Positions 44,733-55,194 are shown, counted from the first letter of the stretch. The stretch: 64,000 nucleotides of DNA from Microcystis viridis FACHB-1342 (GCF_014698335.1 NZ_JACJSV010000002.1:97403-161402); one strand, 5' to 3'. The notes: generated by a model from the sequence alone, not told the origin. Program-made: numbers and translations.

Positions 44733-47612
44733 TTAACTCTGATGGCCTGAGAATAGCTTTTCTAAAGCTTCCTTCAAGGTTGGTTCCATGACAATTTTAT
44801 TTTGATAAGCAACTGTTACTCTAGCGATTGTCGGGACACTATTTTGGTCTGCCACTAGATACAAAGGTTCTACATAAAGCAGCGATTGTTCAATGGGAAT
44901 AATTAATAGGTGTCCTTGCAAAACTTTAGAACCGTCCCGATTCCAAAGGGAAATCTGTTGAGAAATATCTGGATCTTGGTTAATTAAAGCCTCAATTTGA
45001 TTCGGTCCGTACACTAACCTTTGTTTAGGAAATTGATAGAGCAATAACTTACCATACTCTCTATCATCTGAACGAGCTGCCAACCAAGCGATTAAATTTT
45101 GCCGACTAGAGGGAGTATAGGGATGGAGGAGAATAAATTCTTCTTTGTCGGAATCGGGCAGTTTCATGATTAAATAATAGGGTGATACAGCCTGGGGTTC
45201 CGTGCCGTAAATTTCTAGGGGAATTTCCCATTGATCCTCCCGATTATAAAATACTTGCGGATCGGTCATGTGATAGGTTAATAATCTTTCTGCTTGGGTA
45301 CTAAATAAATCTTCGGGATAACGGATATGACTGCGGAGAGTTTTCGGCATTTCTGCTAAAGATTTAAAGAGATGAGGAAAGATTTTACTCCACGTCTGAA
45401 TAATTGGATCATTTTCATCGGCAACATAGAAATTCACCGTTCCATGATAGGCATCCACTACCACTTTGACCGAATTGCGAATATAGTTAAATTTATCTTT
45501 ACCCGGGTCAGAATAGGGATAGCGATCGCTGATAGTATAAGCATCAATAATCCAATGTAATTTACTACTACTATCGCCCACATCTGCCGCTACTAAATAG
45601 GGGTTGCGATCATAATTTAAAAAAGGTGCGATAGTTTGCACGCGATTTTGGATATCACGACGCATTAATAAGCGAGTTTCGGGAGTAAAATCTTGGCTAA
45701 ATAACATTTGCCAATCCCGCAGATAAAGGGCAAATAGCCAACGTCTCCACCCCTTCCCCACTAAGATTCCTCCCTTTCCATCGTAGGTATTATAGACATT
45801 TCCATCCCCGCTAGGAAAATCCAATTCTTCTGCGGTGGTGGGAGTCATCACATAATTATTAGTTAATTCCCCGTAGTAAATGCGGGGTTTACCAATGGGA
45901 ATACTATAATCAATTAATTCGCTAGAGGTTTGTAGAGCTCCTTCGTCTTTATTTGTGCCGATATCTTTGACAAAATAGTAGGGTAAACCCCCGGCAGCCA
46001 CTAAATTAACTGGGGAAAGAGTGAACCCATAACCGTGGGTATAAACGAGATGTTTATTCACCCAAGTATTAGCAGAAGTGGGAACCGCACTATAATCTAA
46101 TTCTCTAGCGGCAATAATGGTCTGTTGTTTTTCAGATATTTGACGTTCCTCGATTTTTTCAGGCAGTCCTACGCGTACCCGATAGCGATCGATATCAGCA
46201 TCGGGGAATTTATAATATAAGCGAATTTGCTGTAATTGTCGGTTAGTTTCTAGCAGTGGTTTGGTGTCCCAAAGACGAATATTATCGATAGTTAGATGGT
46301 TTCTCTCTAAAACTTCGGCATTTAATTCGGCCTGTGGATCGAAAACTTGGGCATCAATTCTATCTAAGGAAAAAGCCGCTCTTGTGGATTGAATACTTCT
46401 TTCGATATAGGGTCTTTCTCTCACTAATTCATTCGGTTGTACGACAGTTCTTTGCAATAGTCCACTGATACTTGTGCCACTTATCCAAACAATTAAATAG
46501 AGAAATACAGGAACTAAGTAGGGGAAAAATACCAACTTTTTCTTAGTATTTTTGTATAACTTGCGACGGTCTTTTTTACCAAATAATGCTTTTTCTCCTA
46601 ACCATATAGAGGTTATTCCTGCAATAATTCCCAGAATAATTTCAATAAATTGACCAACATGAACATCGATATAACCCGCACCATAAACTACCCCTTCCGG
46701 AGAGTAAAGTAGCAGGTAACGCTGAATAATATGGTGTAATACTAGCAGCCCCATTAACCCACTCCACAGGGCGTATAAATGACGCAGTTGCGGACGGGAA
46801 AACCCCGGAAATGTTCCCAGAGAAAGACTATTACCCGAAAAAAGATAGGTTAAAATAACAGCAAAAAGAGTATATATTCCCACACCACCGAGCCATAATT
46901 CTAGTAACTGCCACAGGGGTAATTGAAAGATATAAAAACCTAAATCATTCCCGTATTGAGGATCGTTAATATTGAAAGGAACACCATAAAAATATTTTAA
47001 AAAATTCGCCCACTGCCCAGCAATAATAAAAGATAGCATTACAGTAAATACTATAGATATTATTCTCAAAAAATACTCGGTTTTAATTAATAATCCCAAG
47101 ACTAAAAGAGCGATAATTACCCCTTGCCAAAGATTACTAGAAATATCGGTTAATACTTGCCTAATCCAAACTATTTGCAGAGGAGAACTTAGGGAAGAAC
47201 TAAGGTTAGGGAGATTAAAATCTGGTGTCCAGAGACTGAGGGCTAGTTTACTGTAATACAATAACATTGACCCAATCCAAGCTCCAATTCCCGTTGCGAT
47301 AATCAAAAGACTGAGTAAATTAATACTGGGAGATTGAGGACTGGGAGGATAACTATCTTCTTTCGGTTTTTGCCAACGAAAACGCTGGGCTAAACGTAAA
47401 TTAGTAAAGATAAAAAGTAGAGAAAGAATCGCACTTCCCCAACCTAATCCTAGTTGCCAAGATAATTGCTTCAGGAAAGTGTTTAAATAACCCATCTCGG
47501 TAAACCAGAGGCTATTGGCCACCACTAACACCCCCAACTCCCCGATCACAAGGCAGCCGAGAAACAGTAAAATGGGTTTAGCGATCGAGCTTCGGTTATG
47601 TCTGATCAGCAT
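44733..47612 (-). CDS. UPF0182 family large membrane protein
   Basis: 959 residues, the family's usual length. The N-terminal third has about seven membrane segments (for example LFLGCLVIGELGVLVVANSL and IISIVFTVMLSFIIAGQWA). The rest is a large soluble part probably outside the membrane, with SGTSISGLLQRTVVQPNELV, YTHGYGFTLSPVNLVAAGGL and PYPLV-type motifs conserved across UPF0182 (COG1615). Function unknown. No operon partners; it is flanked by the duplicated locus and a GHL10-type gene. Confidence 0.95.
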   Translation of the reverse strand: MLIRHNRSSIAKPILLFLGCLVIGELGVLVVANSLWFTEMGYLNTFLKQLSWQLGLGWGSAILSLLFIFTNLRLAQRFRWQKPKEDSYPPSPQSPSINLLSLLIIATGIGAWIGSMLLYYSKLALSLWTPDFNLPNLSSSLSSPLQIVWIRQVLTDISSNLWQGVIIALLVLGLLIKTEYFLRIISIVFTVMLSFIIAGQWANFLKYFYGVPFNINDPQYGNDLGFYIFQLPLWQLLELWLGGVGIYTLFAVILTYLFSGNSLSLGTFPGFSRPQLRHLYALWSGLMGLLVLHHIIQRYLLLYSPEGVVYGAGYIDVHVGQFIEIILGIIAGITSIWLGEKALFGKKDRRKLYKNTKKKLVFFPYLVPVFLYLIVWISGTSISGLLQRTVVQPNELVRERPYIERSIQSTRAAFSLDRIDAQVFDPQAELNAEVLERNHLTIDNIRLWDTKPLLETNRQLQQIRLYYKFPDADIDRYRVRVGLPEKIEERQISEKQQTIIAARELDYSAVPTSANTWVNKHLVYTHGYGFTLSPVNLVAAGGLPYYFVKDIGTNKDEGALQTSSELIDYSIPIGKPRIYYGELTNNYVMTPTTAEELDFPSGDGNVYNTYDGKGGILVGKGWRRWLFALYLRDWQMLFSQDFTPETRLLMRRDIQNRVQTIAPFLNYDRNPYLVAADVGDSSSKLHWIIDAYTISDRYPYSDPGKDKFNYIRNSVKVVVDAYHGTVNFYVADENDPIIQTWSKIFPHLFKSLAEMPKTLRSHIRYPEDLFSTQAERLLTYHMTDPQVFYNREDQWEIPLEIYGTEPQAVSPYYLIMKLPDSDKEEFILLHPYTPSSRQNLIAWLAARSDDREYGKLLLYQFPKQRLVYGPNQIEALINQDPDISQQISLWNRDGSKVLQGHLLIIPIEQSLLYVEPLYLVADQNSVPTIARVTVAYQNKIVMEPTLKEALEKLFSGHQS

Positions 47613-47757
47613 AAATAAAGTGATAAGGGAGAGTCTTCTTTCATTCTAGCGATTTTAGTTTCTCCCTGCTGCTTTTTCTTAATTTAAAGATAAACTTAAG
47701 AAACTATAGCCGGGTTAGGGCAATAATTTAGCTGAAAGTCAGCAATTTTCCCTAATT

Positions 47758-48984
47758 TTAGCGAGGATTAGCAGACTGGAGTATTTCCCGAAAAATCCTG
47801 CGTCGATAGGAAGGAGATTCATTGCTCATATTCCATAAAGTTTCGTAGAAAAAGAAAGAAACACCAAAATTTTTTTGTCTCGATTTTTCCACTTGTTGAG
47901 TAATATTAACCATCGGAATCGGACGACCTTTTAAACCAGATAAAATCCCAATAGCCACGGGGATAGATTCTCTAGCTTGCTGTAATTCTGGTTGCGATAA
48001 TTCCCAGTCAAAGGCGTTCATATCAGTTCGATACACTTGTATTATTAACTCATCAATCAAGTTTTTTTGCTGCCATTTTTGCCAATCTAAAAGATAGGAC
48101 TCTAGAGAGAAAGTGTAGGGATTAGGAGATAGGGAAATAATTGCTTTAGGTTGCTGCTTTTTAATCGTCTGGGCTAAACTATTCATATAGTCAGTAATTT
48201 TATCGGCCCGCCATTGAATCCATGCTTTATCTTGGTAATCTTGCGGTGGTAATTGTCCAGAATGTTCCCTTTGATAGAGTTTAATCGTGGTTTCATCATA
48301 GCCAAAATCGGTGGGATAACCAAAATGATCATCAAACTGAATTCCTTCTATATCGTAGTTAGTAATAATCTCGCTGACTAAATCCGTAATAAAGTTTTGT
48401 ACTTGCGGATGTAAGGGATTTAACCACACCCGTTGATGCACTTTTCCTTCCCACCAAATCACACTTTTATCCTGTCTTTGGGTTAACCAATCGGGATGTC
48501 GTTTGGCTAATTCTGAATCCGCAGGAGCCATAAAACCAAATTCAAACCAGGGAATAATTCTTAATTTTTTCCGATGACCTTGGCTAATTATTTCCTTTAA
48601 AAAGTCGCGATTTTTTAAAGATTCATGGGGATCGATCGCTCGTCCTGTCACTTTTTCTGCTACCCTAGAAGGATAGAGTGTATAACCCCAATTCCAGACC
48701 GTGGGATAAATAGTGTTAAAGTTTAAATCGGCCAACCTATCAAGGGCATCTTTTAGGGTTTCCCGTTTAAATAATACCTCACTATCGATATTAGTTAACC
48801 AAACTCCACGAATTTCTGGTTTTTCTTGGGTTTGATTGGTGGATTGTGCGGGAAAATTAAAGGTTATCGTCATGATACAAGCAAAGATAATTAAAAATAT
48901 TAACCAGCTTATTTTCCCGTATCTTTGACTATAAATCACTAAACCATCGGCGAAATTATTAAAGGTTTTACTGATTTTATTCAT
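47758..48984 (-). CDS. Glycoside-hydrolase-like GHL10/DUF187 family protein
   Basis: 408 residues. A membrane helix near residues 25-46 (IFLIIFACIMTITFNF) acts as a signal anchor. Then a TIM-barrel starting EIRGVWLTNIDSEVLFKR, with LNFNTIYPTVWNWGYTLYP, GIQFDDHFGYPTDFG and FDWELSQPELQQ. This is the YngK/GHL10 family of putative cell-wall or polysaccharide hydrolases. Acts on the periplasmic side (inference). It is in the same direction as the permease gene upstream but separated by short repeats. Confidence 0.88.
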   Translation of the reverse strand: MNKISKTFNNFADGLVIYSQRYGKISWLIFLIIFACIMTITFNFPAQSTNQTQEKPEIRGVWLTNIDSEVLFKRETLKDALDRLADLNFNTIYPTVWNWGYTLYPSRVAEKVTGRAIDPHESLKNRDFLKEIISQGHRKKLRIIPWFEFGFMAPADSELAKRHPDWLTQRQDKSVIWWEGKVHQRVWLNPLHPQVQNFITDLVSEIITNYDIEGIQFDDHFGYPTDFGYDETTIKLYQREHSGQLPPQDYQDKAWIQWRADKITDYMNSLAQTIKKQQPKAIISLSPNPYTFSLESYLLDWQKWQQKNLIDELIIQVYRTDMNAFDWELSQPELQQARESIPVAIGILSGLKGRPIPMVNITQQVEKSRQKNFGVSFFFYETLWNMSNESPSYRRRIFREILQSANPR

Positions 48985-49013
48985 AATGGGAAGTGGGGGA
49001 GTGGGGAGACTTA

Positions 49014-49056
49014 TCAGTTATCAGTTCACTGATAACTGATAACTGATAACTGATAA
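49014..49056. repeat. CTGATAACTGATAA tandem repeats
   Basis: Overlapping CAGTTCACTGATAACTGATA and CTGATAACTGATAATGG words between two minus-strand genes. Same family as at 12.1 and 37.5 kb. Confidence 0.7.
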
Positions 49057-49064
49057 TGGCTAAA

Positions 49065-50207
49065 TTATCTCTCTAAATTGCGAGGATCTAGAGAATCGCG
49101 TAAACCATCACCGAGTAAATTAAAAGCTAAAACGGTGAGAATAATTAACAAAGCAGGCGGCCAAATTAACCAAGGTTGTAGAACAATAATTGAGGCATTG
49201 GTAGCCAGAGAAAGCATATTTCCCCAACTAGGATCCGGCTGTTGAATTCCCAAACCAATTAAACTTAAAACCGATTCGGCCACGATAAACCCCGGCACGG
49301 CTAACGTAGCAGAAATAATTATATAACTGGCAGTTTGGGGCAGCACATGACGCAGAATAATATAAAGGGGTTTTGCTCCCATAGCTTTGGCGGCCTGAAT
49401 AAATTCCTGTTCTTTCAGGGATAAAACTTGACCGCGAATTACCCGCGCTAATCCCGACCAACTGATAAAAGAAGTAATCAAGACGATTAATAAAAAGCGC
49501 TGGGTGCTGGTTAATCCTGCGGGTAAAACAGCCGCTAGGGCCACGAGTAAATATATGCCGGGGATAGTCATTAAAACTTCCACAAAACGCATTAAAATCC
49601 CATCTAACCAACCGCCAAAATAGCCAGAAACGCCACCGACAAATAAACCGATAGGGAAAGAAATTAAAATCCCGACTAAACCGATAAATAAACTAATTCT
49701 GCCCCCGAAAATCAGGCGACTAAAACTATCGCGTCCCGATTCGTCAGTTCCCAATATATTGATTCTACCATCGCCGATGACCCCGAACAGATGGAGATCA
49801 AAAGGGATACCGGGGAATAAAGTTACTTCATCCCATTTTGGCGGCAAAGGTAGGCGAATTTGACCAAAATTATAGGTTTCACCCTGAACCAAGAGACGCA
49901 GCGGCAAGGGTTTGTTAAAATCTCTCATTAGCTTCCGCTCACCAGTTTCTATATTAATAGCACTTTGAGTGGTGGGATAGACGTGGGGGCCAATCCACTC
50001 ACCCTTGTTACTTCCCGACTGCGAGCGCCAAAAGATTTGGGTAGGGGGTAAGAGAGACTGACCGGGTTGGGAGGAGTAGGGAGAGTAGGGAGCGACAAAA
50101 TCCGCCGCCATTACGCTTAAATAGAAGATTAACAGTAAAACTGCTCCCCAACGGGCGAGAGGATTATCTTTGAGTTTGTGCCACCAGTCCATAGGCGATG
50201 AGGTCAA
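49065..50207 (-). CDS. ABC transporter permease, oligopeptide/nickel (DppC/OppC) type
   Basis: 380 residues; longer than typical DppC (~300) because of a ~100-residue soluble insert between membrane segment 1 (AVLLLIFYLSVMAADFVAPY) and the conserved core. The core begins NILGTDESGRDSFSRLIFG and includes the EAA loop QEFIQAAKAMGAKPLYIILRH (shown as two parts) and LSLIGLGIQQPDPSWGNMLS. It needs a DppB-type permease, ATPases and a binding protein; none is adjacent. The start could be the ATG at 50207 or Met6 (MDWWHKLKD). Confidence 0.9.
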   Translation of the reverse strand: MTSSPMDWWHKLKDNPLARWGAVLLLIFYLSVMAADFVAPYSPYSSQPGQSLLPPTQIFWRSQSGSNKGEWIGPHVYPTTQSAINIETGERKLMRDFNKPLPLRLLVQGETYNFGQIRLPLPPKWDEVTLFPGIPFDLHLFGVIGDGRINILGTDESGRDSFSRLIFGGRISLFIGLVGILISFPIGLFVGGVSGYFGGWLDGILMRFVEVLMTIPGIYLLVALAAVLPAGLTSTQRFLLIVLITSFISWSGLARVIRGQVLSLKEQEFIQAAKAMGAKPLYIILRHVLPQTASYIIISATLAVPGFIVAESVLSLIGLGIQQPDPSWGNMLSLATNASIIVLQPWLIWPPALLIILTVLAFNLLGDGLRDSLDPRNLER

Positions 50208-50276
50208 TAGGAGAGTTAATCTTTATTTTGCTAGTTTGATTGCTACAATTTATCATACCAACAAAAAAGCTGTCTA

Positions 50277-51212
50277 ATGTTTATCAATCCCCTTGTTTAT
50301 GAGAAATCTCCTGTCTATCGTCAAGATTTTGAGACAGCGCAACCGTTTAAGCATTTGGTCATCGATAATTTTTTAGTGAGGGAGCAAGCGCAAATTTTGC
50401 TAGAAAATTTTCCCAGTTTTAATTCGCAAAAAGCCATTAGTGAGTTAGGAAAAGTTGGCGGGAAGGCGGTTAATGAGGATTTAATCGGTTTGGGGGGTGT
50501 TTATCAACAGTTTGGCTGCTACGTTCAAGCTCAAGAGTTTTTAGAGTTAATTTCCCAATTAACCGGTATTGATAATTTAATTCCAGACCCTAGTTTTTAT
50601 GGGGGTGGAACCCATGAAAATTTACAGGGTCAAGAATTAGACCCTCACATTGATTTTAACCTCGATGAGCGTCACTGGTATCATCGCCGCTTGAATTTAT
50701 TAATCTATTTAAATCCCCAATGGCAAGCAGATTGGGGAGGAAATCTAGAGTTACATTCCAATCCTCGTCAACCAGAAGAAAATAAGATTAAATCTTTTGT
50801 ACCTATCTTTAATCGTTGTCTTATTTTTGAAACCAATGAACATTCATGGCATGGATTTTCTCAGATTAATTTACCAGAAAATCAACGGCATTTATCCCGG
50901 AAATCTCTTTCTATCTATCTCTATACTAAAGAACGTCCAGCCGAGGAATTATCACCATCTCATACAACTTTTTACATCCCGCGCCCGCTGCCAGAAAATA
51001 TTCAACCCCATCAAGTTTTAAGCTCGGAAGATTACCAACAAATTAAAATTTTATTGAAAAGACGGGATGATTTAATTCGTTTTTATCAAGATAGAGAACT
51101 GAAAGAATCTCAGGATTTAGTTAGTTTAAAATCCCATATTAAGCGCTATCTATCCCTCCAATATCCTCGCCTATGGAAAATTATTAAAAGTTTACCCCGT
51201 TGGCAAAAGTGA
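50277..51212 (+). CDS. 2-oxoglutarate/Fe(II)-dependent oxygenase
   Basis: 311 residues of the prolyl-4-hydroxylase-like 2OG oxygenase group. The iron-binding facial triad is visible as ELDPHIDFNLDERHWYHRR (HxD near residue 122) and HSWHGFSQINLPENQRHLS (distal His, with the following Arg likely binding 2OG). A C-terminal helical extension follows. No signal. Substrate unknown; relatives act on proteins, sugars or small metabolites. Divergent from the permease gene. Confidence 0.85.
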   Translation: MFINPLVYEKSPVYRQDFETAQPFKHLVIDNFLVREQAQILLENFPSFNSQKAISELGKVGGKAVNEDLIGLGGVYQQFGCYVQAQEFLELISQLTGIDNLIPDPSFYGGGTHENLQGQELDPHIDFNLDERHWYHRRLNLLIYLNPQWQADWGGNLELHSNPRQPEENKIKSFVPIFNRCLIFETNEHSWHGFSQINLPENQRHLSRKSLSIYLYTKERPAEELSPSHTTFYIPRPLPENIQPHQVLSSEDYQQIKILLKRRDDLIRFYQDRELKESQDLVSLKSHIKRYLSLQYPRLWKIIKSLPRWQK

Positions 51213-51278
51213 CCAGAAAAAAATCCCTATTTTCCAATCAAAGAAAGTAGGGAATAATCAAAAAAACTGACTGGGAAC

Positions 51279-53477
51279 TTAGCCTAATAACTGGGTAGCA
51301 CGGGTAGTTAAAGCATTGGCAGTTAAACCATTATAGGCCATAATTTCCCCGGCGCTGGCGGTGGTTTCTCCCCGTTTCCAAGCGAAGACATCCCGACGCG
51401 CATTACTGCGTAACATAATCGGTTCTAACATGGCACTTGTACCACCGGTTACTCCGATTAAAGCATCACCAGCAAAGAGACTTTCAAAACCAGCATCATC
51501 GAGGAAATTATTATCCGCTTCCGAGCTAGTTTCACTCATCACATCGCTAGGACGATAGAGACGACGGGGATTAATTACCGAGACGATTTTTACCCCGATT
51601 CCTGCTGCTTCTAACTGTTGTGCAGACTCAAAGACGGGTAATAAAGTCATATCACCAATGACGGCAAAAACGACTTTTTTGCTGCCTTCCGATTCGTGGA
51701 GAATTACGCCGCCTTTTTCTAAAGCTTGACGGGTTTGCTCAAAGGTGGTTCGCACCGGTAAAGGCGATTTACTAGCGGTGATTGTAATGCCTTTATTGCT
51801 AGTTCTTAACGCCCATTCATAGCAGACTTGAATACTGTTAGCATCGCAGGGAAAGAGAGGGAAAATATTACCATTTCGCATCATAGCGGCGAAATAATTT
51901 TCAATCTCTGGGCGTTGGTGTGTCCAACCATTACGTCCTTGCTCCAAGGCTCCGGCGGTGAATAAAGTAATAGTAGAAGGGGTGGGACGACGTAACTCGG
52001 CCATCGCTTGGGTTACAGTCTGCCAAATCGGTAAACCATTGATAGCAAAAGACTCGTAGGAACACCATAAAGTCCGCGCTCCCAAGAGAGATAAACCGAC
52101 GGCTAAACCAGCACAGGCATCCTCGCTTAAAGGCTCATAAACTTGACCTTTAGGACTCTGGAAATAGGTATCATCGCTGGTGGGGTGAATAATCTTTAAA
52201 CCGACGTTAATATTATTAATTCCCGAAGCGGCATTACCATCAGCATTAGTGACAACAAAATTGGGGTCAGCTTTACCCACAGCTACCACTAATTCCCCCA
52301 TAGCAGTGGTGGCCACTTTTTTATCTCCACCCACAGTATATTCGGTCATCGGTAAGGTTCCTAAATCCGGCAGCGGTAAGACTTTTTCCGTTACCACTGT
52401 TTCCGCTGCCGGACCCCCTCCAGAGCGCTCGAAATTAGTACGAACAATTGCCCAAGCTTCAGGGAGTAAAGCGCGTTCTTGTAAGGCAGCAACGATATAA
52501 TCTTTTTCTAGAGAATCTCCCGGATAAAGATTATGGGAAGCCGCTCCCCGTTTGTGAACTCCCGCCCCTTTCAGTTGTTTAATAATGATCACCGTTAGTT
52601 TACCACCTAGGGCTAATTGGGCGGCTTTATCCGTGGCTATTAACACCGCTTTCATGAACTCCAGACGCTGGTTAAAAGAGAATTTGGTGCTATCTACATA
52701 TTCCCCATTTTGATTAGCATCATCGAAGTCTTTAGCATTAATAAGAATCACTTCCTCGAAACCATTACCGCGCCAATAGGCTTCCATTTCGGCGTTAGTT
52801 TTCAGGGACACCATGCTATGGTGTTCTTGGGAATAGCCATTCCAGACTAAAATCGGCAAAAAATTAGTAATTTCTGGATAAGCAGTGTGAAAATGACCAA
52901 AACTACTCATAATGTAGGGTTCTCCTAAACCACCATCCCCGATAGTCACAGGGAAAAGGGTATTAGGGTGTAATTTGGCCGCCGCCATGGCGAAATGTTG
53001 TCCTTGGCCCAAAGGACCGGCCGGCCCGAGCAGTCCGGGGATTTGTCCAGAAAGATGCCCTAAAAGTCCGTGTTTTTCCCGAAAACGTTCTCCCAATTCG
53101 GTGACGTTGCTGATGCCCATGGCTTCGAGAGAGCGATCGAGAAAGACGTTACTATAAAAACCGGGGGCATGATGGCCCACTTCGGTGAAGATATTTTTCT
53201 GGCCTAACATCATCAAAGAGGCAATTACGTCGGCAGCGCTGGCAAAACCGCCAGGGTGTCCCGATTCTTTGGTAGCGGTGATTTGTAGGGTGAGGTAACG
53301 CAAAGCATCGGCGGCTAGGAGGGTTTGATAGATAGCATTTGGGTCATTAGCGGCACTAATAGCAGTTTTTCCCTCAGCGATAGCGGCTTTTCCTGCATAT
53401 TTATCAAATTCGGGTAAGGAACCCCCAAAATATTTTATCCCTTGACAAAAATCGGGAATTGTGCTAGTAGCTGTCAT
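51279..53477 (-). CDS. Thiamine-diphosphate enzyme, phosphoketolase/transketolase-like
   Basis: 732 residues. Domain 1 has SGHPGGFASAADVIASLMML and the ThDP signature IGDGGLGEPYIMSSFGHF; the pyrimidine-binding domain has CSYESFAINGLPIWQTV, TLFTAGALEQGRNGWTHQRP and FPLFPCDANSIQVCYEWALR; the C-terminal domain is transketolase-like. The middle motifs (NGWTHQRP, PCDANS) look like divergent versions of phosphoketolase motifs, while the start is transketolase-like, and the length is below the ~800 of standard XFP. It could split xylulose- or fructose-phosphate to acetyl phosphate, or do something else. Single gene. Confidence 0.7.
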   Translation of the reverse strand: MTATSTIPDFCQGIKYFGGSLPEFDKYAGKAAIAEGKTAISAANDPNAIYQTLLAADALRYLTLQITATKESGHPGGFASAADVIASLMMLGQKNIFTEVGHHAPGFYSNVFLDRSLEAMGISNVTELGERFREKHGLLGHLSGQIPGLLGPAGPLGQGQHFAMAAAKLHPNTLFPVTIGDGGLGEPYIMSSFGHFHTAYPEITNFLPILVWNGYSQEHHSMVSLKTNAEMEAYWRGNGFEEVILINAKDFDDANQNGEYVDSTKFSFNQRLEFMKAVLIATDKAAQLALGGKLTVIIIKQLKGAGVHKRGAASHNLYPGDSLEKDYIVAALQERALLPEAWAIVRTNFERSGGGPAAETVVTEKVLPLPDLGTLPMTEYTVGGDKKVATTAMGELVVAVGKADPNFVVTNADGNAASGINNINVGLKIIHPTSDDTYFQSPKGQVYEPLSEDACAGLAVGLSLLGARTLWCSYESFAINGLPIWQTVTQAMAELRRPTPSTITLFTAGALEQGRNGWTHQRPEIENYFAAMMRNGNIFPLFPCDANSIQVCYEWALRTSNKGITITASKSPLPVRTTFEQTRQALEKGGVILHESEGSKKVVFAVIGDMTLLPVFESAQQLEAAGIGVKIVSVINPRRLYRPSDVMSETSSEADNNFLDDAGFESLFAGDALIGVTGGTSAMLEPIMLRSNARRDVFAWKRGETTASAGEIMAYNGLTANALTTRATQLLG

Positions 53478-53637
53478 AAAATTAATATACCCCTTTACAT
53501 ACAGGCAATCGTTAAAACCATCTTACAGTTAGCGGTAACTCTCGATAGATGCGATATTACAGGGGGTTTCCATAGGCGATCGACTATTTGTGCTACACTG
53601 ATCGCCAATGTTAGCAATAAAATTAATCCTATTGATC

Positions 53638-55101
53638 ATGTTAAATAGCAGCCAATTACAGCATTTAATCAGCAAATCACTGCGTTATCTATTAATTATC
53701 GGCACTATTGCCCCTCTAACTTCCTTAGAGGCTCGCCCAGTCCAAGCTACTCCTCCTAGTAGTGCTGCACCCCCTAAAGAAGCGATTGCCCCTATCCCCG
53801 CAGAAAGCAAAGATTACACCCTAGGAGAAGGGGATAAAGTGCGCGTCACCATCTACCAAGTCGCGGATTTAAGCGGCGATTTCCTCGTCTTACCCGATGG
53901 AACCCTAACTTTACCTCTGATTGGTAGCGTCAAAGTGGAGGGAATGACCGTCACCGAAGCCAGCCAAACCCTGGCCAAACGTTACACCACCTATCTCAAA
54001 CGTCCCGTGGTTACTGTTAGCGTTCTCACCCCCCGGCCTCTGCAAATCGCCATCGCGGGGGAAGTCAATCGTCCGGGTACTTATACAATTAACCCCGAAC
54101 AAAGCCAAAAAACGCCCCTATTGACGGAAATAATCCGGCAAGCGGGGGGAGTGACTACGGTGGCCGATATTGGTCAAGTTCAAATCCGACGCAACCTCAA
54201 GGGACAAGAACAGCTGATTCAAGCCAATCTCTGGCAATTAATCCAAAAAGGCGATACAACCCAAGATATTAGCCTTAGAGATGGTGATAGCATTGTTATT
54301 CCCACTAAAACGACCCTTAGTGTCGGGGAAGTCAATCAATTAGCCGATGCCAATTTTGGACTAGATAGCGATCGAGAAATTAATGTTACTGTGGTGGGAG
54401 AAGTTTATCGTCCTGGCTCCCATCGTATTGTCCCCAATCAAGTTAACACCGTCACCACAGAGAATAATCGCGGAATTCGACGACAACCAGCCCGACTAAC
54501 CCAAGCTATCCAAGAAGCGGGAGGTATCAAACCCCTCGCTGATATCCGACAGGTGCAAGTGCTGCGTTATACCCGTGACGGTTCCCAGCAGAAAATTCCT
54601 GTAGATCTCTGGAGTTTGCTCGAAAAAGGTGATATAACCAGCGATATCTTTCTTCAAGAAGGAGATACGGTGATTATCCCTACCGCTACTGAAATCTCGG
54701 CCCAGGAATCAGAAACCCTAGCATCGGCCAGTTTTGCCCCTAAAACCATTAACGTGAAAGTGGTCGGGGAGGTGAAAAAACCGGGAACAATTGAAGTTCC
54801 TCCCAATACCCCTCTCAATCAGGCAATTTTAACCGCAGGAGACTTTGATAAGCGTCGCGCTAATCAGTCCACAGTGGAATTAATTCGTCTCAATCCTAAC
54901 GGAACCGTCACCAAAACCTCAATTAACATCGATTTTTCCCAGGGTATCAACGAGAAAACTAACCCGATTCTCCGCAATAATGATGTGGTGGTGGTTCATC
55001 GTAGCGGTCTGGCCGCCACTACCGATACCCTAGGTACGGTTTTAAGTCCCTTTACTGGTGTTACCGGTATCTTCAACGGATTGTTAAATCTTTTACGTTA
55101 A
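53638..55101 (+). CDS. Polysaccharide export protein with SLBB domains (Wza-like)
   Basis: 487 residues from ATG 53638 (MLNSSQLQHLISKSLRYLLI), which gives a signal peptide (cut near VQA). An ATG at 53608 would add 10 residues, but a TACACT -10-like box at 53594-53599 makes it unlikely. Domains: poly-export (about 58-135, YTLGEGDKVRVTIYQVADLS), then SLBB repeats at IAIAGEVNRPGTYTI, VTVVGEVYRPGSHRI and VKVVGEVKKPGTIEV. Forms the outer-membrane channel for capsule or EPS export. No other EPS genes are adjacent. Confidence 0.92.
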   Translation: MLNSSQLQHLISKSLRYLLIIGTIAPLTSLEARPVQATPPSSAAPPKEAIAPIPAESKDYTLGEGDKVRVTIYQVADLSGDFLVLPDGTLTLPLIGSVKVEGMTVTEASQTLAKRYTTYLKRPVVTVSVLTPRPLQIAIAGEVNRPGTYTINPEQSQKTPLLTEIIRQAGGVTTVADIGQVQIRRNLKGQEQLIQANLWQLIQKGDTTQDISLRDGDSIVIPTKTTLSVGEVNQLADANFGLDSDREINVTVVGEVYRPGSHRIVPNQVNTVTTENNRGIRRQPARLTQAIQEAGGIKPLADIRQVQVLRYTRDGSQQKIPVDLWSLLEKGDITSDIFLQEGDTVIIPTATEISAQESETLASASFAPKTINVKVVGEVKKPGTIEVPPNTPLNQAILTAGDFDKRRANQSTVELIRLNPNGTVTKTSINIDFSQGINEKTNPILRNNDVVVVHRSGLAATTDTLGTVLSPFTGVTGIFNGLLNLLR

Positions 55102-55166
55102 AAAAGTTTACTTTACCCGGATGTCATTAGCTAAGTAATCGAGCTAATAATAGATATAGAAACGGC

Positions 55167-55194
55167 GAAAAGTCGTGAGCGGTCACGGCTTTTC
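55167..55194 (+). terminator. 12-bp stem hairpin after the exporter gene
   Basis: GAAAAGTCGTGA-GCGG-TCACGGCTTTTC: a 12-bp stem with one G-T pair and a four-base loop, 65 bp after the exporter stop. The TTTTC tail makes it a plausible terminator. Confidence 0.65.
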
